This document shows, in pieces, positions 7,646 to 17,616 of a DNA stretch of 64,000 nucleotides. The position numbers were made by a program, and so were the translations under genes. Source of the DNA: Roseomonas sp. (GTDB lineage Bacteria; Pseudomonadota; Alphaproteobacteria; Acetobacterales; Acetobacteraceae); assembly GCA_020249505.1 (NCBI GenBank), contig JADCFN010000021.1, positions 1 to 64,000 of the forward strand. Direction: 5' to 3'. The notes under the pieces are model-generated. The model saw only the letters and a program-made list of their open reading frames with translations. It was not told where the DNA came from and searched no databases. The number at the start of each line of letters is the position of its first letter. The first letter of the stretch is position 1.

Positions 7646-9303
7646 GGCTTGGCTCCGTAATCACGCGTGGCACCTTGGGCGGAGACATAGCCATCGCGGA
7701 TATCGGCCGCCAAGGCTTCGGGATCACGCGTTGCGGGGTCTCCATAACCGCCGCCGCCAGGATAGAGCAGCGTCACCCGCGTCCCAGGTGCGACCGTGGT
7801 GCGCGATTTCGGGTGTGGGCGCGTGCCATCATCAAAGGCAATCACCGCCGCACCGCCCGCGCCGCCACCCAAAACGCCCTGCGCCGGATGGTCGCGCCGG
7901 TCAGACAGCAGCGAAAGCCGCACCTCGTCCGGCGCGCGCACCTCAATCTCCACTTCCTGCCCGAGCCCGCCGCGGAAGCGCCCGGCCCCGCCGGAATCCG
8001 CGCGCAGTCTTTTCTTCCAGACCACCAGGGGCGCCACACTTTCATAAGCTTCAATCGAACCAGCGCCGACATTGGTCGGGAAGGCCGTGGTCGGCAGCCC
8101 ATCGCGATGCGGTGAAGCGCCCATGCCGCCCGAGGCGAACAAGACCTGCGAAAACCGATCCCCCGCGCCATCCAACCCGCTGAACAGCGCGCGCATGGTG
8201 GGCGCGCCGCCACATTCCGCAATGATCTTGTCCGGCATGATGGGCGCGAGTGCCTTATAGATCGCACCCGCCAGCAAATGCCCGGTCAATTGCCGCGCGC
8301 TGCATGCCGCCGGGAAGCGAGGGTTCAGGATGCTGCCCCCAGGCGCGCTCACGGTAATGGCGCCGTAGGATCCCTCATTGCGCGGGGTAAAAGGGTCCAG
8401 CGCGCATTTCACCGGATAAACCGAATAGGCATGGGTGTAATTCATCACGCAATTGATGCCGCGATCCACCTGTTTGGAACTGCCGGCGAAATCAATATGC
8501 ATCGTCTCACCCTTGATGGTGACGGCGCAGGCAATGCGCGTAATCGCCTCATCAAAGCCATCTGCTTCCAGGGTGGAATGCCAGGTGCCATCGGGCAGCG
8601 CCGCAATGGCGCGGCGCATGGCGGCATCCGCCCGCTGATGCAGTGCAGCCCCCAGCCCCTGCAAATCAGGCAGGCCCGTATCGCCCAGAAATTCATCCAC
8701 GCCACGCGCGCAGACCTCATTCGCAATCACCTGCGCTTCCAGATCGCCCATCACTTGCCGCGGCAGGCGCACATTCGCGAGTAGGATTTCCACCAAATCT
8801 TCATTGCGTTTGCCGGCGCGAAACAGGCGGGAAGGGGGGATGCGGATGCCTTCTTCAAACAATTCCCGGCAATCGGCGGACCAAAGTGCGCCGCCGACAT
8901 CGGGCGAATGGGAAATGGAACCGGCAAAGCCCACCAAACGCCCCTGGTGGAAAATCGGGCTGACCGCGGTGAAATCCGGCAAATGCCCGGTGGCAAGCCA
9001 GGGATCGTTGGTGATGACGCAATCACCCGGCTGCCAGGTCTCGGCCGGGAAGCGTTCCAGAAATGTCTTGGTAGTTTTCGGCAGAATGCAGGAGAAGGAG
9101 GCAATGCCGCCGGTATTCTCGCTGATCGAATCCCCATTACGATCTATCAGCACTGTCGCGAAGTCATTTGATTCGCGGACAATGGTGGAAAAGGCCGTGC
9201 GGAGCAGGCCGGTTGCAGCCTCATCGGCAATGGAAATCAGGCGGGACCAGTAGATTTCCAGGCTGATTGGATCAAAGGTGTCGTGCCGATCATGCGTTGC
9301 CAT
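7642..9303 (-). CDS. hyuB: Hydantoinase B family protein
   Basis: A 553-residue hydantoinase B / oxoprolinase subunit. Signatures: FDPISLEIYWSRLISIADEA at the N-terminus, FSTIVRESNDFA (about 38-49), DFAGSSKQVDRGINCVMNYT (about 272-291) and the C-terminal GGGGYGDPATRDP. It forms the catalytic partner of HyuA. First gene of the minus-strand hyuB-hyuA-bug group. Between it and the upstream glycosyltransferase is a perfect 11-base-pair hairpin (9320-9346), so the operon probably has its own transcription start in that gap. Length is normal for HyuB. Confidence 0.9.
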   Translation of the reverse strand: MATHDRHDTFDPISLEIYWSRLISIADEAATGLLRTAFSTIVRESNDFATVLIDRNGDSISENTGGIASFSCILPKTTKTFLERFPAETWQPGDCVITNDPWLATGHLPDFTAVSPIFHQGRLVGFAGSISHSPDVGGALWSADCRELFEEGIRIPPSRLFRAGKRNEDLVEILLANVRLPRQVMGDLEAQVIANEVCARGVDEFLGDTGLPDLQGLGAALHQRADAAMRRAIAALPDGTWHSTLEADGFDEAITRIACAVTIKGETMHIDFAGSSKQVDRGINCVMNYTHAYSVYPVKCALDPFTPRNEGSYGAITVSAPGGSILNPRFPAACSARQLTGHLLAGAIYKALAPIMPDKIIAECGGAPTMRALFSGLDGAGDRFSQVLFASGGMGASPHRDGLPTTAFPTNVGAGSIEAYESVAPLVVWKKRLRADSGGAGRFRGGLGQEVEIEVRAPDEVRLSLLSDRRDHPAQGVLGGGAGGAAVIAFDDGTRPHPKSRTTVAPGTRVTLLYPGGGGYGDPATRDPEALAADIRDGYVSAQGATRDYGAKP

Positions 9304-9319
9304 GCTGTTCTATCCCAAG

Positions 9320-9346
9320 GCGCGCCATGCGTCGTGCATGGCGCGC
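9320..9346. repeat. Perfect 11-bp inverted repeat between glycosyltransferase and hyuB
   Basis: GCGCGCCATGC at 9320-9330 pairs exactly with GCATGGCGCGC at 9336-9346 around a five-base loop (GTCGT). It lies 16 bases from the hyuB start codon, on the upstream side. No T-run follows on the minus strand, so it is not a classical intrinsic terminator. It may be an attenuating hairpin in the hyuB leader, an operator, or a 3' stabiliser for the glycosyltransferase message. Confidence 0.55.
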
Positions 9347-9378
9347 GCATCGGAAGCCCGGATAGCGGGCGCGTCAAG

Positions 9379-11052
9379 TCAGTCGGGCTTGGCTTCCTCG
9401 GCAGGCGCGATGGTGATCAGGCCAAGCTTCATCATCCAAACCATGCCGGCCCCGGCGCGCGGGCGTTGATCGGCGGGCAGCACGCCACCCAATTCACCGG
9501 CAGTCATGCTGCCTTGTGCCAGGCGTTCCAGCATCATGGCGAAGCCGTTCAAGGATGGCAGCAAGGAACCGCGCGCAACCGTACCAGGGATCGCGGAAAG
9601 TTCCCGCAGGCGGTCAAGCTTGGCGCCGGGCACCAGGCTTACACGCTGCCCCGGTTCCAGGCGCCGCGTTGGGTATTCGGCAAACAGCATGAAAGGATCG
9701 GGCCGCGTGGGCGCGGGCTGGCGGCCCTTGATCAGCGGTGCGAATTCCGTGGCCTTGGCACGAATGCGGGCCTGTTCCTGCCAGAGAGCCAGATATTGTG
9801 GAATGACCGCGGCCCAATCATACATGCGCTGCGCTCGCGCCCTGGCTGCTTCGCCCATTTGCCGGCGCAAATTGGCATCTTCCGCCAGCCGATAATAGGC
9901 AGCCGCCGCCACACCAATATCCATCGCAGTGCATTGGGCCACATTGCGCAGAAAACTTGCGTGGCCATCGGTGCCCATTTGATATCTGAAAGAAATCTCA
10001 CCCCCATTCCCGCCCATGATGGTTGGGATACGAAAGCCGGTGACGCCGTGTTCAACCGTATCGCGAAAGCCATCCCAATCCGTCACCACCACGGGCAGGC
10101 CCGCTGCCATGGCCTCTACCGGGGCGAGGCCGAAGGTTTCCTGAATGTTATCCGCGGGCAGGGTAAAGACATCCGCTGCTGCCAAGGCCTTGGCATAAGT
10201 CTCAGCATCGTGGCCATCAACGAAATGCACCGTGACATCCGGGCAGGCCTGCTTGGCCCCTACGGTAAAGACGATGCGCGATGCATCATCGTCAAACTTA
10301 CCGGGCAGGATGAGGTGCAGCTTGCGCCCACGCCGTTCCGCGGCGCGCTGAAGTGCCAGATACATCGGCAACGGAGAGAGTTTCGTCCGCACGGAAAGCC
10401 GCCCCACAAGGATGAAGGCAATATCCTCGGGGCCAATGCCCAATTCCTGACGATAGCCAGCGCCCAGCGCCGGATTTCGCCTGAAGGAAGCACAGTCAAT
10501 GCCAAGCGGGATCACCGGCAGCATGGGCATGGGGATACGCGTCACGCCCAGCGCATGCTGCAGGTAATGGCCATGTTCAAGCAATTGCCGGCGCACCCTG
10601 TTTTGCCCCGCGCGAGAGGTTGAAATGATGGCATCCCAAGGCTGCACCGGCGCGGTCAGGCCCTCTGCCAGCCCATCCAGGATACGTTCGGTGGAGGTGG
10701 TATGCGTAATGCCGCATAGGCTGTAACCGCGCTGATTGCCCAAACGCCGCCGCCAGAAGGATGCACCTGCAAGGCGCGGCCCGGGTTGGAAAAGAATGCC
10801 CGCTTCCACCAGCGCCTGAGGCGCTTCATAGCTCGCCGCCTGCACCTGCAATCCTGGTGCGCGTGACGCGATATCTGCCTTGAATTGCGCAAATTCCTGA
10901 TCATGAGCGAAGACACCAACCAGCGATTCAAGCCCGCCATGACGCAATAGACCATTCAGAAAACCATCCCCTGCGACGCGCCGGCCTAGCCTTGCTTGCG
11001 TTCCAGAAACAAAGGCGTCGGGGGAATAGAATAGTGCAACGGACTTGATCAT
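9379..11052 (-). CDS. GT4-type glycosyltransferase, paralogue 1
   Basis: A 557-residue retaining GT-B glycosyltransferase. The nucleotide-binding half carries ETFGLAPVEAMAAGLPVVVTD (given in outline), containing the E-x7-E motif of GT4 enzymes, and then GVTGFRIPT. The N-terminal domain has LGRRVAGDGFLNGLLRHGG and a GITHTTSTERILDGL segment. About 130 residues beyond the usual GT-B core end in a conserved tail (GMVWMMKLGLITIAP) that I do not recognise. No signal or membrane segment, so it is cytosolic. It is a tandem copy of the next gene. The target is unknown; polysaccharide or glycolipid assembly is likely. No transport or polymerase genes are adjacent. Confidence 0.85.
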   Translation of the reverse strand: MIKSVALFYSPDAFVSGTQARLGRRVAGDGFLNGLLRHGGLESLVGVFAHDQEFAQFKADIASRAPGLQVQAASYEAPQALVEAGILFQPGPRLAGASFWRRRLGNQRGYSLCGITHTTSTERILDGLAEGLTAPVQPWDAIISTSRAGQNRVRRQLLEHGHYLQHALGVTRIPMPMLPVIPLGIDCASFRRNPALGAGYRQELGIGPEDIAFILVGRLSVRTKLSPLPMYLALQRAAERRGRKLHLILPGKFDDDASRIVFTVGAKQACPDVTVHFVDGHDAETYAKALAAADVFTLPADNIQETFGLAPVEAMAAGLPVVVTDWDGFRDTVEHGVTGFRIPTIMGGNGGEISFRYQMGTDGHASFLRNVAQCTAMDIGVAAAAYYRLAEDANLRRQMGEAARARAQRMYDWAAVIPQYLALWQEQARIRAKATEFAPLIKGRQPAPTRPDPFMLFAEYPTRRLEPGQRVSLVPGAKLDRLRELSAIPGTVARGSLLPSLNGFAMMLERLAQGSMTAGELGGVLPADQRPRAGAGMVWMMKLGLITIAPAEEAKPD

Positions 11053-11196
11053 TTTGTTACGGCCAACACAAAATCATATGACGAGCAAGAAAGGCCCGCT
11101 TGGGTGGCCCAGCGCCGAGGCGCCACAAAAAGGTACCGCGTAGGAACATATCAGCCAGGCAATGCCGAACAGCCATCAGCGAAGGCTGGGGCATCC

Positions 11197-12870
11197 TCAT
11201 TCCGTCCTGGCTTCTTCGGCTGGCGCAATGGTGATGAGGCCAAGCTTCATCATCCACACCATGCCGGCCCCGGCACGGGGGCGTTGATCCGCTGGCAGCG
11301 TGCCGCCCAATTCGGCCGCTGTCATGCTGCCTTGGGCCAGGCGGTCGAGCATAATGGCGAAGCCATTGAGCGATGGCAGCAGGGACCCACGCGCAACAGT
11401 GCCCGGGATGGCCGCAAGCGCCTTCAAACGATCGAGCGAAGCGCCCGGCACCAGGCTTACGCGCTGGCCAGGTTCAAGCCGCCGTGTCGGGTATTCGGCA
11501 AACAGCATGAAAGGATCGGGTCGGGCCGGTACAGGCTGACGACCTTTGATCAATGGCGCGAATTCGCGGGCCTTGGCGCGCATGCGCGCCTGTTCCTGCC
11601 ACAGTGCCAGATACTGCGGAATGACCGCCGCCCAATCATACATCCGCCGCGCGCGGGCGCTTGCCGCTTCGCCCATTTGTTGGCGCAGATTGGCGTCTTC
11701 CGCCAGCCGATAATAGGCATCTGCCGCCGCGCCGATATCCATGGCGATGGCTTGCGAGGTATTACGCAAATAGGCGTTGTAATCATCTGTGCCCATATGA
11801 TAGCGTAACGAAATGGTATTCCCATTCCCGCCCATGATGGTGGGGATGCGAAACCCGGTGACGCCATCTTCCACAGTGTCGCGGAAGCCATCCCAATCCG
11901 TTACCACCACGGGCAGCCCGGCCGCCATGGCTTCCACCGGGGCCAGACCGAAGGTCTCCTGCACATTATCCACAGGCAGGGTGAAGATATCCGCCGCCGC
12001 CCAGGCCTTGGCGCGGATTTCAGCATTCTGGCCATCAACGAAATGTACCTTCACATCGGGGCAAGCCTTTTGTGCACCCTCAGTAAAGGCAGCACGGGAA
12101 CCGTCGCCTTCAATCCAACCGGCCAAGATCAAATGCAGCTTTCGCCCGCGCCTTTCGGCGGCACGTTGCAGCGCCAGATACATGGGCAGCGGCGAGAATT
12201 TCGTCGCATTCGACAAGCGCGCCACCAGAACAATGGCGATGTCCTCTGTCCCAATGCCCAATTCCTGGCGATAGGCCATGCCCAGCGCGGGGTCGCGCTT
12301 GAAGGCAGCGCAATCGACGCCAAGCGGGATCATGGGCAGCATGGGCACCCCAACGCGCGACGCCCCCAGCGCGTTTTGCAAATAGAACGCGTTTTCCTGG
12401 ATTTGCCGCCGCACCATGCTCTGCACCGCGCGGGAGGTGCAGATGATCGCATCCCAGGGCTGAACCGGCGCGGTCAGCCCACTGGCAAGGGCATCCATGA
12501 CCCGATCGGTGGAGGTGGTATGGGTTACCCCGCATAGGCTGAAGGCGCGCTGATTGCCGAGACGCCGACGCCAAAAACTATAGGAACCAAGCCCCGGCCC
12601 CGGCAAAAACAGGGTGCCGGCTTCGATCACGGCCTGCGGCGTTTCGTAATTGGCCATGCGCACTTGCAAACCTGGCGCGCGGGCCTGGATTTCCGCCGGA
12701 AAGCCCTCCGCCTCCCGATCATTCAGCAAAAGTCCAACCAGGCTGTCCAGACCGCCATGGCGCAGCAAGCCATTCAGGAAACTATCGCCCGCGACACGCC
12801 GCCCCAGCATGGCGCGGCCCTGCGAGACATAACCATCAGCGGCATAGAGAATGGCAACGGAACGGGACAT
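11197..12870 (-). CDS. GT4-type glycosyltransferase, paralogue 2
   Basis: A second GT4 enzyme that aligns end to end with the downstream one. The reading frame is open to 12927, but starting at the ATG at 12868-12870 (MSRSVAILYAADGYVS) gives exactly 557 residues, the same as the paralogue, so that start is preferred. Shared blocks: LGRRVAGDSFLNGLLRHGG, FWRRRLGNQRAFSLCGVTHT, ETFGLAPVEAM and the tail GMVWMMKLGLITIAP. Differences concentrate in segments such as the loop after the first domain (FLLNDREAEGF against FAHDQEFAQF), which may change acceptor specificity. The two genes are 144 bases apart and probably co-transcribed. A divergent zapE follows upstream. Confidence 0.85.
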   Translation of the reverse strand: MSRSVAILYAADGYVSQGRAMLGRRVAGDSFLNGLLRHGGLDSLVGLLLNDREAEGFPAEIQARAPGLQVRMANYETPQAVIEAGTLFLPGPGLGSYSFWRRRLGNQRAFSLCGVTHTTSTDRVMDALASGLTAPVQPWDAIICTSRAVQSMVRRQIQENAFYLQNALGASRVGVPMLPMIPLGVDCAAFKRDPALGMAYRQELGIGTEDIAIVLVARLSNATKFSPLPMYLALQRAAERRGRKLHLILAGWIEGDGSRAAFTEGAQKACPDVKVHFVDGQNAEIRAKAWAAADIFTLPVDNVQETFGLAPVEAMAAGLPVVVTDWDGFRDTVEDGVTGFRIPTIMGGNGNTISLRYHMGTDDYNAYLRNTSQAIAMDIGAAADAYYRLAEDANLRQQMGEAASARARRMYDWAAVIPQYLALWQEQARMRAKAREFAPLIKGRQPVPARPDPFMLFAEYPTRRLEPGQRVSLVPGASLDRLKALAAIPGTVARGSLLPSLNGFAIMLDRLAQGSMTAAELGGTLPADQRPRAGAGMVWMMKLGLITIAPAEEARTE

Positions 12871-12973
12871 GGAAACTCGCACCTTTAAGGATGCCATGTC
12901 ACTAAATCCTTCCCTGCCCCCGATCAATGCCGGCCCGATTGTGGGGCTGCCCCTCTCGGGCTAAGCGCGGCCC

Positions 12974-14167
12974 ATGCAGCTTGTTGAGGAAAGCGACTCG
13001 AAAAACAAAGGGGCGGCGTTCGGCCCATGGTCCGCCTATCAGGCCCGGCTTGCCGGCGGTGAATTGGCGCCAGACCTGGCCCAGGCCGCGGCGATGGAGC
13101 GTTTGCAGGCGCTTTGGCTGGCACTGCGCGGCTATGACCCCGCCCCCTTGGACGCCGCACCCAAGCCTGCTGGGCTGCTTGGTCGGCTTTTTGGACGCAG
13201 CGCTGCCCCGCCGCGCCCGGAGCCCCCGCAAGGGCTTTATCTGGTAGGCGAGGTCGGGCGCGGCAAATCCATGCTCATGGACCTGTTTTTTGAGACCGCC
13301 GAGGTCCCGCGCAAGCAAAGGCTGCATTTCCACGCCTTCATGCAGCAGGCGCATCGGCGCATTCATGGCTGGAAGCAGGTGCATGGCGATAGCGCGGACC
13401 CCATCCCGCCTTTGGCCGATTCCATCGCCACCGATGCTGCCCTGCTTTGTTTTGATGAATTCCAGGTCCATGACATTGCGGATGCCATGATCCTGGGCCG
13501 GCTGTTTGAGGCGCTTTTTGCCCGCGGGACTGTGATTGTCGCGACCTCCAACACCGCCCCGGATGATCTGTTCAAGGGCCAGCCGGGCCGCGATGCCTTC
13601 CTGCCCTTTATTGCCCTGATCAACCGCCATGTTGAAGTCTGGCCCCTGGTGGCGGCGCGCGATTACCGGCGCGAAAGGATCAGAAGCCTGCCAACCTGGC
13701 ATGTCCCCGCCGATGGCCGGGCTGAGGCCGCACTGGACGCGGCCTTTGCCGAGCTTACCGGCCAGGTGCGGGGGACACCCATGGACCTGCCCTTGCTTGG
13801 CCGGGTGATTGAGGTGCCGGAGGCCGCCCGCGGTGTCGCGCGCTTCGATTTCAATCAGCTTTGCGGCAGGCCACTTGGCCCGGCGGATTACCTTGCGATT
13901 GCCGAGGCCTTCCACACCCTGGTGCTGGATGACATCCCCCGGCTCGGGCCCGAGAATTTCGACAAGGCGCGCCGCTTCATCACCTGCATCGACACGCTTT
14001 ATGAACACCGCTGCAAGCTGGTGGCGAGTGCCGCTTCCAGCCCCGATCAGCTTTATGAACGCGGCACCAATGCGGCCATGTTCGAACGCACAGCGTCCCG
14101 ACTGACCGAAATGCAAAGCCAGGAATACCGAACCTTGCCGCATTTGGGGCCTGGAGGCCCGGCATAG
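12974..14167 (+). CDS. zapE: ZapE / AFG1-like ATPase
   Basis: A 397-residue P-loop ATPase of the AFG1 family. ZapE in enterobacteria binds FtsZ and acts at constriction under stress; mitochondrial Afg1 helps protein turnover. Walker A is GEVGRGKSML (about residues 91-100), Walker B is LLCFDEFQV (about 158-166), and the family motifs FHAFM and VATSNTAPDDL follow. Length fits alphaproteobacterial members. It is divergent from the glycosyltransferase pair (about 100 bases between starts) and lies upstream of mdh in the same direction, with a 194-base gap, as seen in many alphaproteobacteria. Confidence 0.93.
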   Translation: MQLVEESDSKNKGAAFGPWSAYQARLAGGELAPDLAQAAAMERLQALWLALRGYDPAPLDAAPKPAGLLGRLFGRSAAPPRPEPPQGLYLVGEVGRGKSMLMDLFFETAEVPRKQRLHFHAFMQQAHRRIHGWKQVHGDSADPIPPLADSIATDAALLCFDEFQVHDIADAMILGRLFEALFARGTVIVATSNTAPDDLFKGQPGRDAFLPFIALINRHVEVWPLVAARDYRRERIRSLPTWHVPADGRAEAALDAAFAELTGQVRGTPMDLPLLGRVIEVPEAARGVARFDFNQLCGRPLGPADYLAIAEAFHTLVLDDIPRLGPENFDKARRFITCIDTLYEHRCKLVASAASSPDQLYERGTNAAMFERTASRLTEMQSQEYRTLPHLGPGGPA

Positions 14168-14352
14168 TGGTCCGGTCGCTGCTTTCGGTTCCCGATAGCG
14201 GCGTGAATCGGTCCACCAAATACGGGGCTATTGGTGCTCCGGGGCAGTTTAGGATTGGTATAAGTTTGGCATGAATCGCACCACTGGCAGGGGGCGCCTT
14301 GCCGGGGCGGGGCTTCGGGGCTAGGAAATGTGCGTTTTCCAGGCAAGGTTAA

Positions 14353-15315
<963 letters not shown>

Positions 15316-15323
15316 ACAGCCTG

Positions 15324-15348
15324 GGGCCAGGTCCTGCCTGGCCCTTTT
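15324..15348 (+). terminator. Hairpin terminator or attenuator between mdh and sucC
   Basis: GGGCCAGG (15324-15331) pairs with CCTGGCCC (15337-15344) around a five-base loop and is followed by TTTT. It sits 9 bases after the mdh stop and 26 bases before sucC. The T-run is short, so partial termination is more likely than complete termination. Confidence 0.6.
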
Positions 15349-15373
15349 CGCATCCGGACCGGAGGCATTTTGC

Positions 15374-16567
15374 ATGAATATCCATGAATATCAGGCGAAG
15401 GAGCTGCTGCGCCGCTATGGCGTTGCCGTACTTGAAGGCCATGTCGCCTGGAATGCCGAGGAAGCCGCCGCGGCAGCCGCCAAGCTCCCTGGCCCGGTCT
15501 ATGTGGTGAAATCGCAAATCCATGCGGGTGGCCGCGGCGCTGGCCGCTTCATGGAAGACCCGAATGGCAAGGGCGGCGTGCGGGTGGTGAAGTCCGTCGC
15601 CGATGTAAAGGCCGCCGCTGACGCCATGATTGGCAAGACGCTGGTGACCAAGCAAACCGGCCCCGCCGGCAAGCTGGTATCCCGCGTTTATGTTGAAGAT
15701 GGCTGCGATATCGCCCGCGAATTGTATCTGGGCCTGCTGGTGGACCGCGCGACCTCGCGGCTCACCATCATGGCCTCCACCGAAGGCGGGATGGAAATTG
15801 AAGAAGTCGCGGAAAACCATCCCGAGAAAATCCTGAAGGTCGCGGTTGACCCGGCTTCGGGCGTCTCAGGCTTTCATGCGCGCAAGCTCGCCTTCGGGCT
15901 TGGGCTGACCGGCAAGCAGGTTGCATCCTTCACCAAGTTTGTGCTGGCGCTTTATGGCGCCTTTGTTGAACTTGATTGCGCCATTGTTGAAATCAACCCG
16001 CTGGTCGTGACCGGCGCGGGTGGGATTGTCGCGCTCGACGCCAAAGTATCCTTCGATGACAGCGCCCTGTTCCGCCACAAGGATCTGGAAGCGCTGCGCG
16101 ATGATAGCGAAATGGACCCGAAGGAACTGGACGCGGTCAAGAACGACCTGAATTACGTCGCGCTGGATGGAGAGATCGGCTGCATGGTCAATGGCGCGGG
16201 CCTGGCCATGGCGACGATGGATATCATCAAGCTTTATGGTTCAAGCCCGGCCAACTTCCTGGATGTGGGCGGCACCGCCACTGCGGCGCGCGTTACGGAA
16301 GCGTTTCGCATCATCACGTCCGATTCCAATGTGAAGGCCATTCTGGTCAATATCTTCGGCGGAATCGCGAAATGCGATATGATCGCGACGGGCATTGTGG
16401 AAGCGACCAAGACGCTGTCGCTGAAAGTGCCTTTGGTGGTGCGGCTTGAAGGCACCAATGTTGATCTCGGCAAGAAGATCCTCGCCGATAGCGGGCTTGC
16501 CATTATCGCTGCCGATAATCTTGCCGATGCAGCGAAGAAAGTTGTCGCTGCCGTGAAGGGGGCCTGA
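15374..16567 (+). CDS. sucC: Succinyl-CoA synthetase, beta subunit
   Basis: A 397-residue ADP-forming subunit with an ATP-grasp domain. N-terminal [17 protein letters not shown] is nearly invariant in the family; [13 protein letters not shown] covers the nucleotide-binding loop; [16 protein letters not shown] and [13 protein letters not shown] (near 330-345) mark the CoA-ligase half. With SucD it converts succinyl-CoA to succinate with NTP formation. Only three bases separate its stop from the sucD start, so the two are surely translated from one message. Length is standard (about 390-400). Confidence 0.98.
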   Translation: MNIHEYQAKELLRRYGVAVLEGHVAWNAEEAAAAAAKLPGPVYVVKSQIHAGGRGAGRFMEDPNGKGGVRVVKSVADVKAAADAMIGKTLVTKQTGPAGKLVSRVYVEDGCDIARELYLGLLVDRATSRLTIMASTEGGMEIEEVAENHPEKILKVAVDPASGVSGFHARKLAFGLGLTGKQVASFTKFVLALYGAFVELDCAIVEINPLVVTGAGGIVALDAKVSFDDSALFRHKDLEALRDDSEMDPKELDAVKNDLNYVALDGEIGCMVNGAGLAMATMDIIKLYGSSPANFLDVGGTATAARVTEAFRIITSDSNVKAILVNIFGGIAKCDMIATGIVEATKTLSLKVPLVVRLEGTNVDLGKKILADSGLAIIAADNLADAAKKVVAAVKGA

Positions 16568-16570
16568 ACC

Positions 16571-17461
16571 ATGGCTGTTCTTGTCAACGCCAATACCCGC
16601 GTGATGACCCAGGGTTTCACCGGGGCGCAGGGCACCTTCCATGCCGAACAGGGCATTGCCTATGGTTCGACCTATGTCGGCGGTGTGACGCCGGGCAAGG
16701 GCGGCACCACCCATATCGGCCTGCCGGTTTTCGACACGGTGGCAGAATGCGTGGCCAAGACCGGCGCTAATGCGTCGGTGATCTATGTGCCGCCGCCCTT
16801 CGCGGCGGATGCGATTCTGGAAGCGATTGACGCGGAAGTGCCGCTGATTATCTGCATCACTGAAGGCATTCCGGTGCTGGATATGGTGAAGGTGAAGCGC
16901 GCGCTGGATGGGTCAAAATCCCGCCTGATCGGGCCGAATTGCCCTGGCGTGATCACACCGGGCGCCTGCAAAATCGGCATTATGCCGGGCCATATCCATA
17001 AGCCGGGTTCGGTTGGCATCGTCTCCCGCTCCGGCACCCTGACCTATGAAGCGGTGGCGCAAACCACGGCCGCCGGGCTTGGCCAATCAAGCTGCGTTGG
17101 CATTGGCGGCGACCCGGTAAAGGGCATGGATTTCATCGAGGTGCTTGAGATGTTCCTGGCCGACCCCGATACAAAATCCATCGTCATGATTGGCGAGATT
17201 GGCGGCCAATCCGAAATTCTGGCGGCTGAGTACCTGAAGCGGGAGAATTTCGCACCCGGCAAGCCGAATAAGCCGGTGGTGGGCTTCATCGCTGGCGCCA
17301 CGGCGCCCCCCGGCCGGCGCATGGGCCATGCTGGGGCGGTGATTTCCGGCGGTGCCGATACCGCGGAAGCGAAAATGGCCGCGATGAAAGCGGCCGGGAT
17401 TCACGTTGCGGATAGTCCTTCTGCGCTAGGCTCCACAATGGTCAAGGCGCTTGGCGGCTGA
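16571..17461 (+). CDS. sucD: Succinyl-CoA synthetase, alpha subunit
   Basis: A 296-residue subunit with an N-terminal CoA-binding Rossmann domain ([20 protein letters not shown]) and the phosphorylated His in [14 protein letters not shown] near residue 250. The segment [10 protein letters not shown] is also typical. It forms the alpha2beta2 or alpha-beta enzyme with SucC. A gap of 155 bases to sucA contains a GC-rich hairpin (GCCCCGG at 17530-17536 with CCGGGGC at 17539-17545), so sucA may have separate control. No unusual residues seen. Confidence 0.98.
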   Translation: MAVLVNANTRVMTQGFTGAQGTFHAEQGIAYGSTYVGGVTPGKGGTTHIGLPVFDTVAECVAKTGANASVIYVPPPFAADAILEAIDAEVPLIICITEGIPVLDMVKVKRALDGSKSRLIGPNCPGVITPGACKIGIMPGHIHKPGSVGIVSRSGTLTYEAVAQTTAAGLGQSSCVGIGGDPVKGMDFIEVLEMFLADPDTKSIVMIGEIGGQSEILAAEYLKRENFAPGKPNKPVVGFIAGATAPPGRRMGHAGAVISGGADTAEAKMAAMKAAGIHVADSPSALGSTMVKALGG

Positions 17462-17616
17462 TTTCGCCCTAAAGTTGAACTAGGGGGGCTGCCGCAGCGG
17501 GCGTTAAGGCCTTATGCTCGCAGCCCTCTGCCCCGGTGCCGGGGCGCTGCACGGCACCACAAGAATACATCCGCCCATCCCCTGCTGGGGAAGACGAGGC
17601 GGGAGGGAGAAGGTTG

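Noticed and set aside
9283..10623. 446-codon plus-strand frame opposite the first glycosyltransferase
   Set aside because: The minus strand has a full GT4 motif set, and the plus-strand translation is Gly/His/Arg-rich without motifs.
14271..14324. 17-codon frame before mdh as a possible leader peptide
   Set aside because: No attenuator-like run of a single amino acid and no convincing ribosome-binding site or paired stems with mdh.
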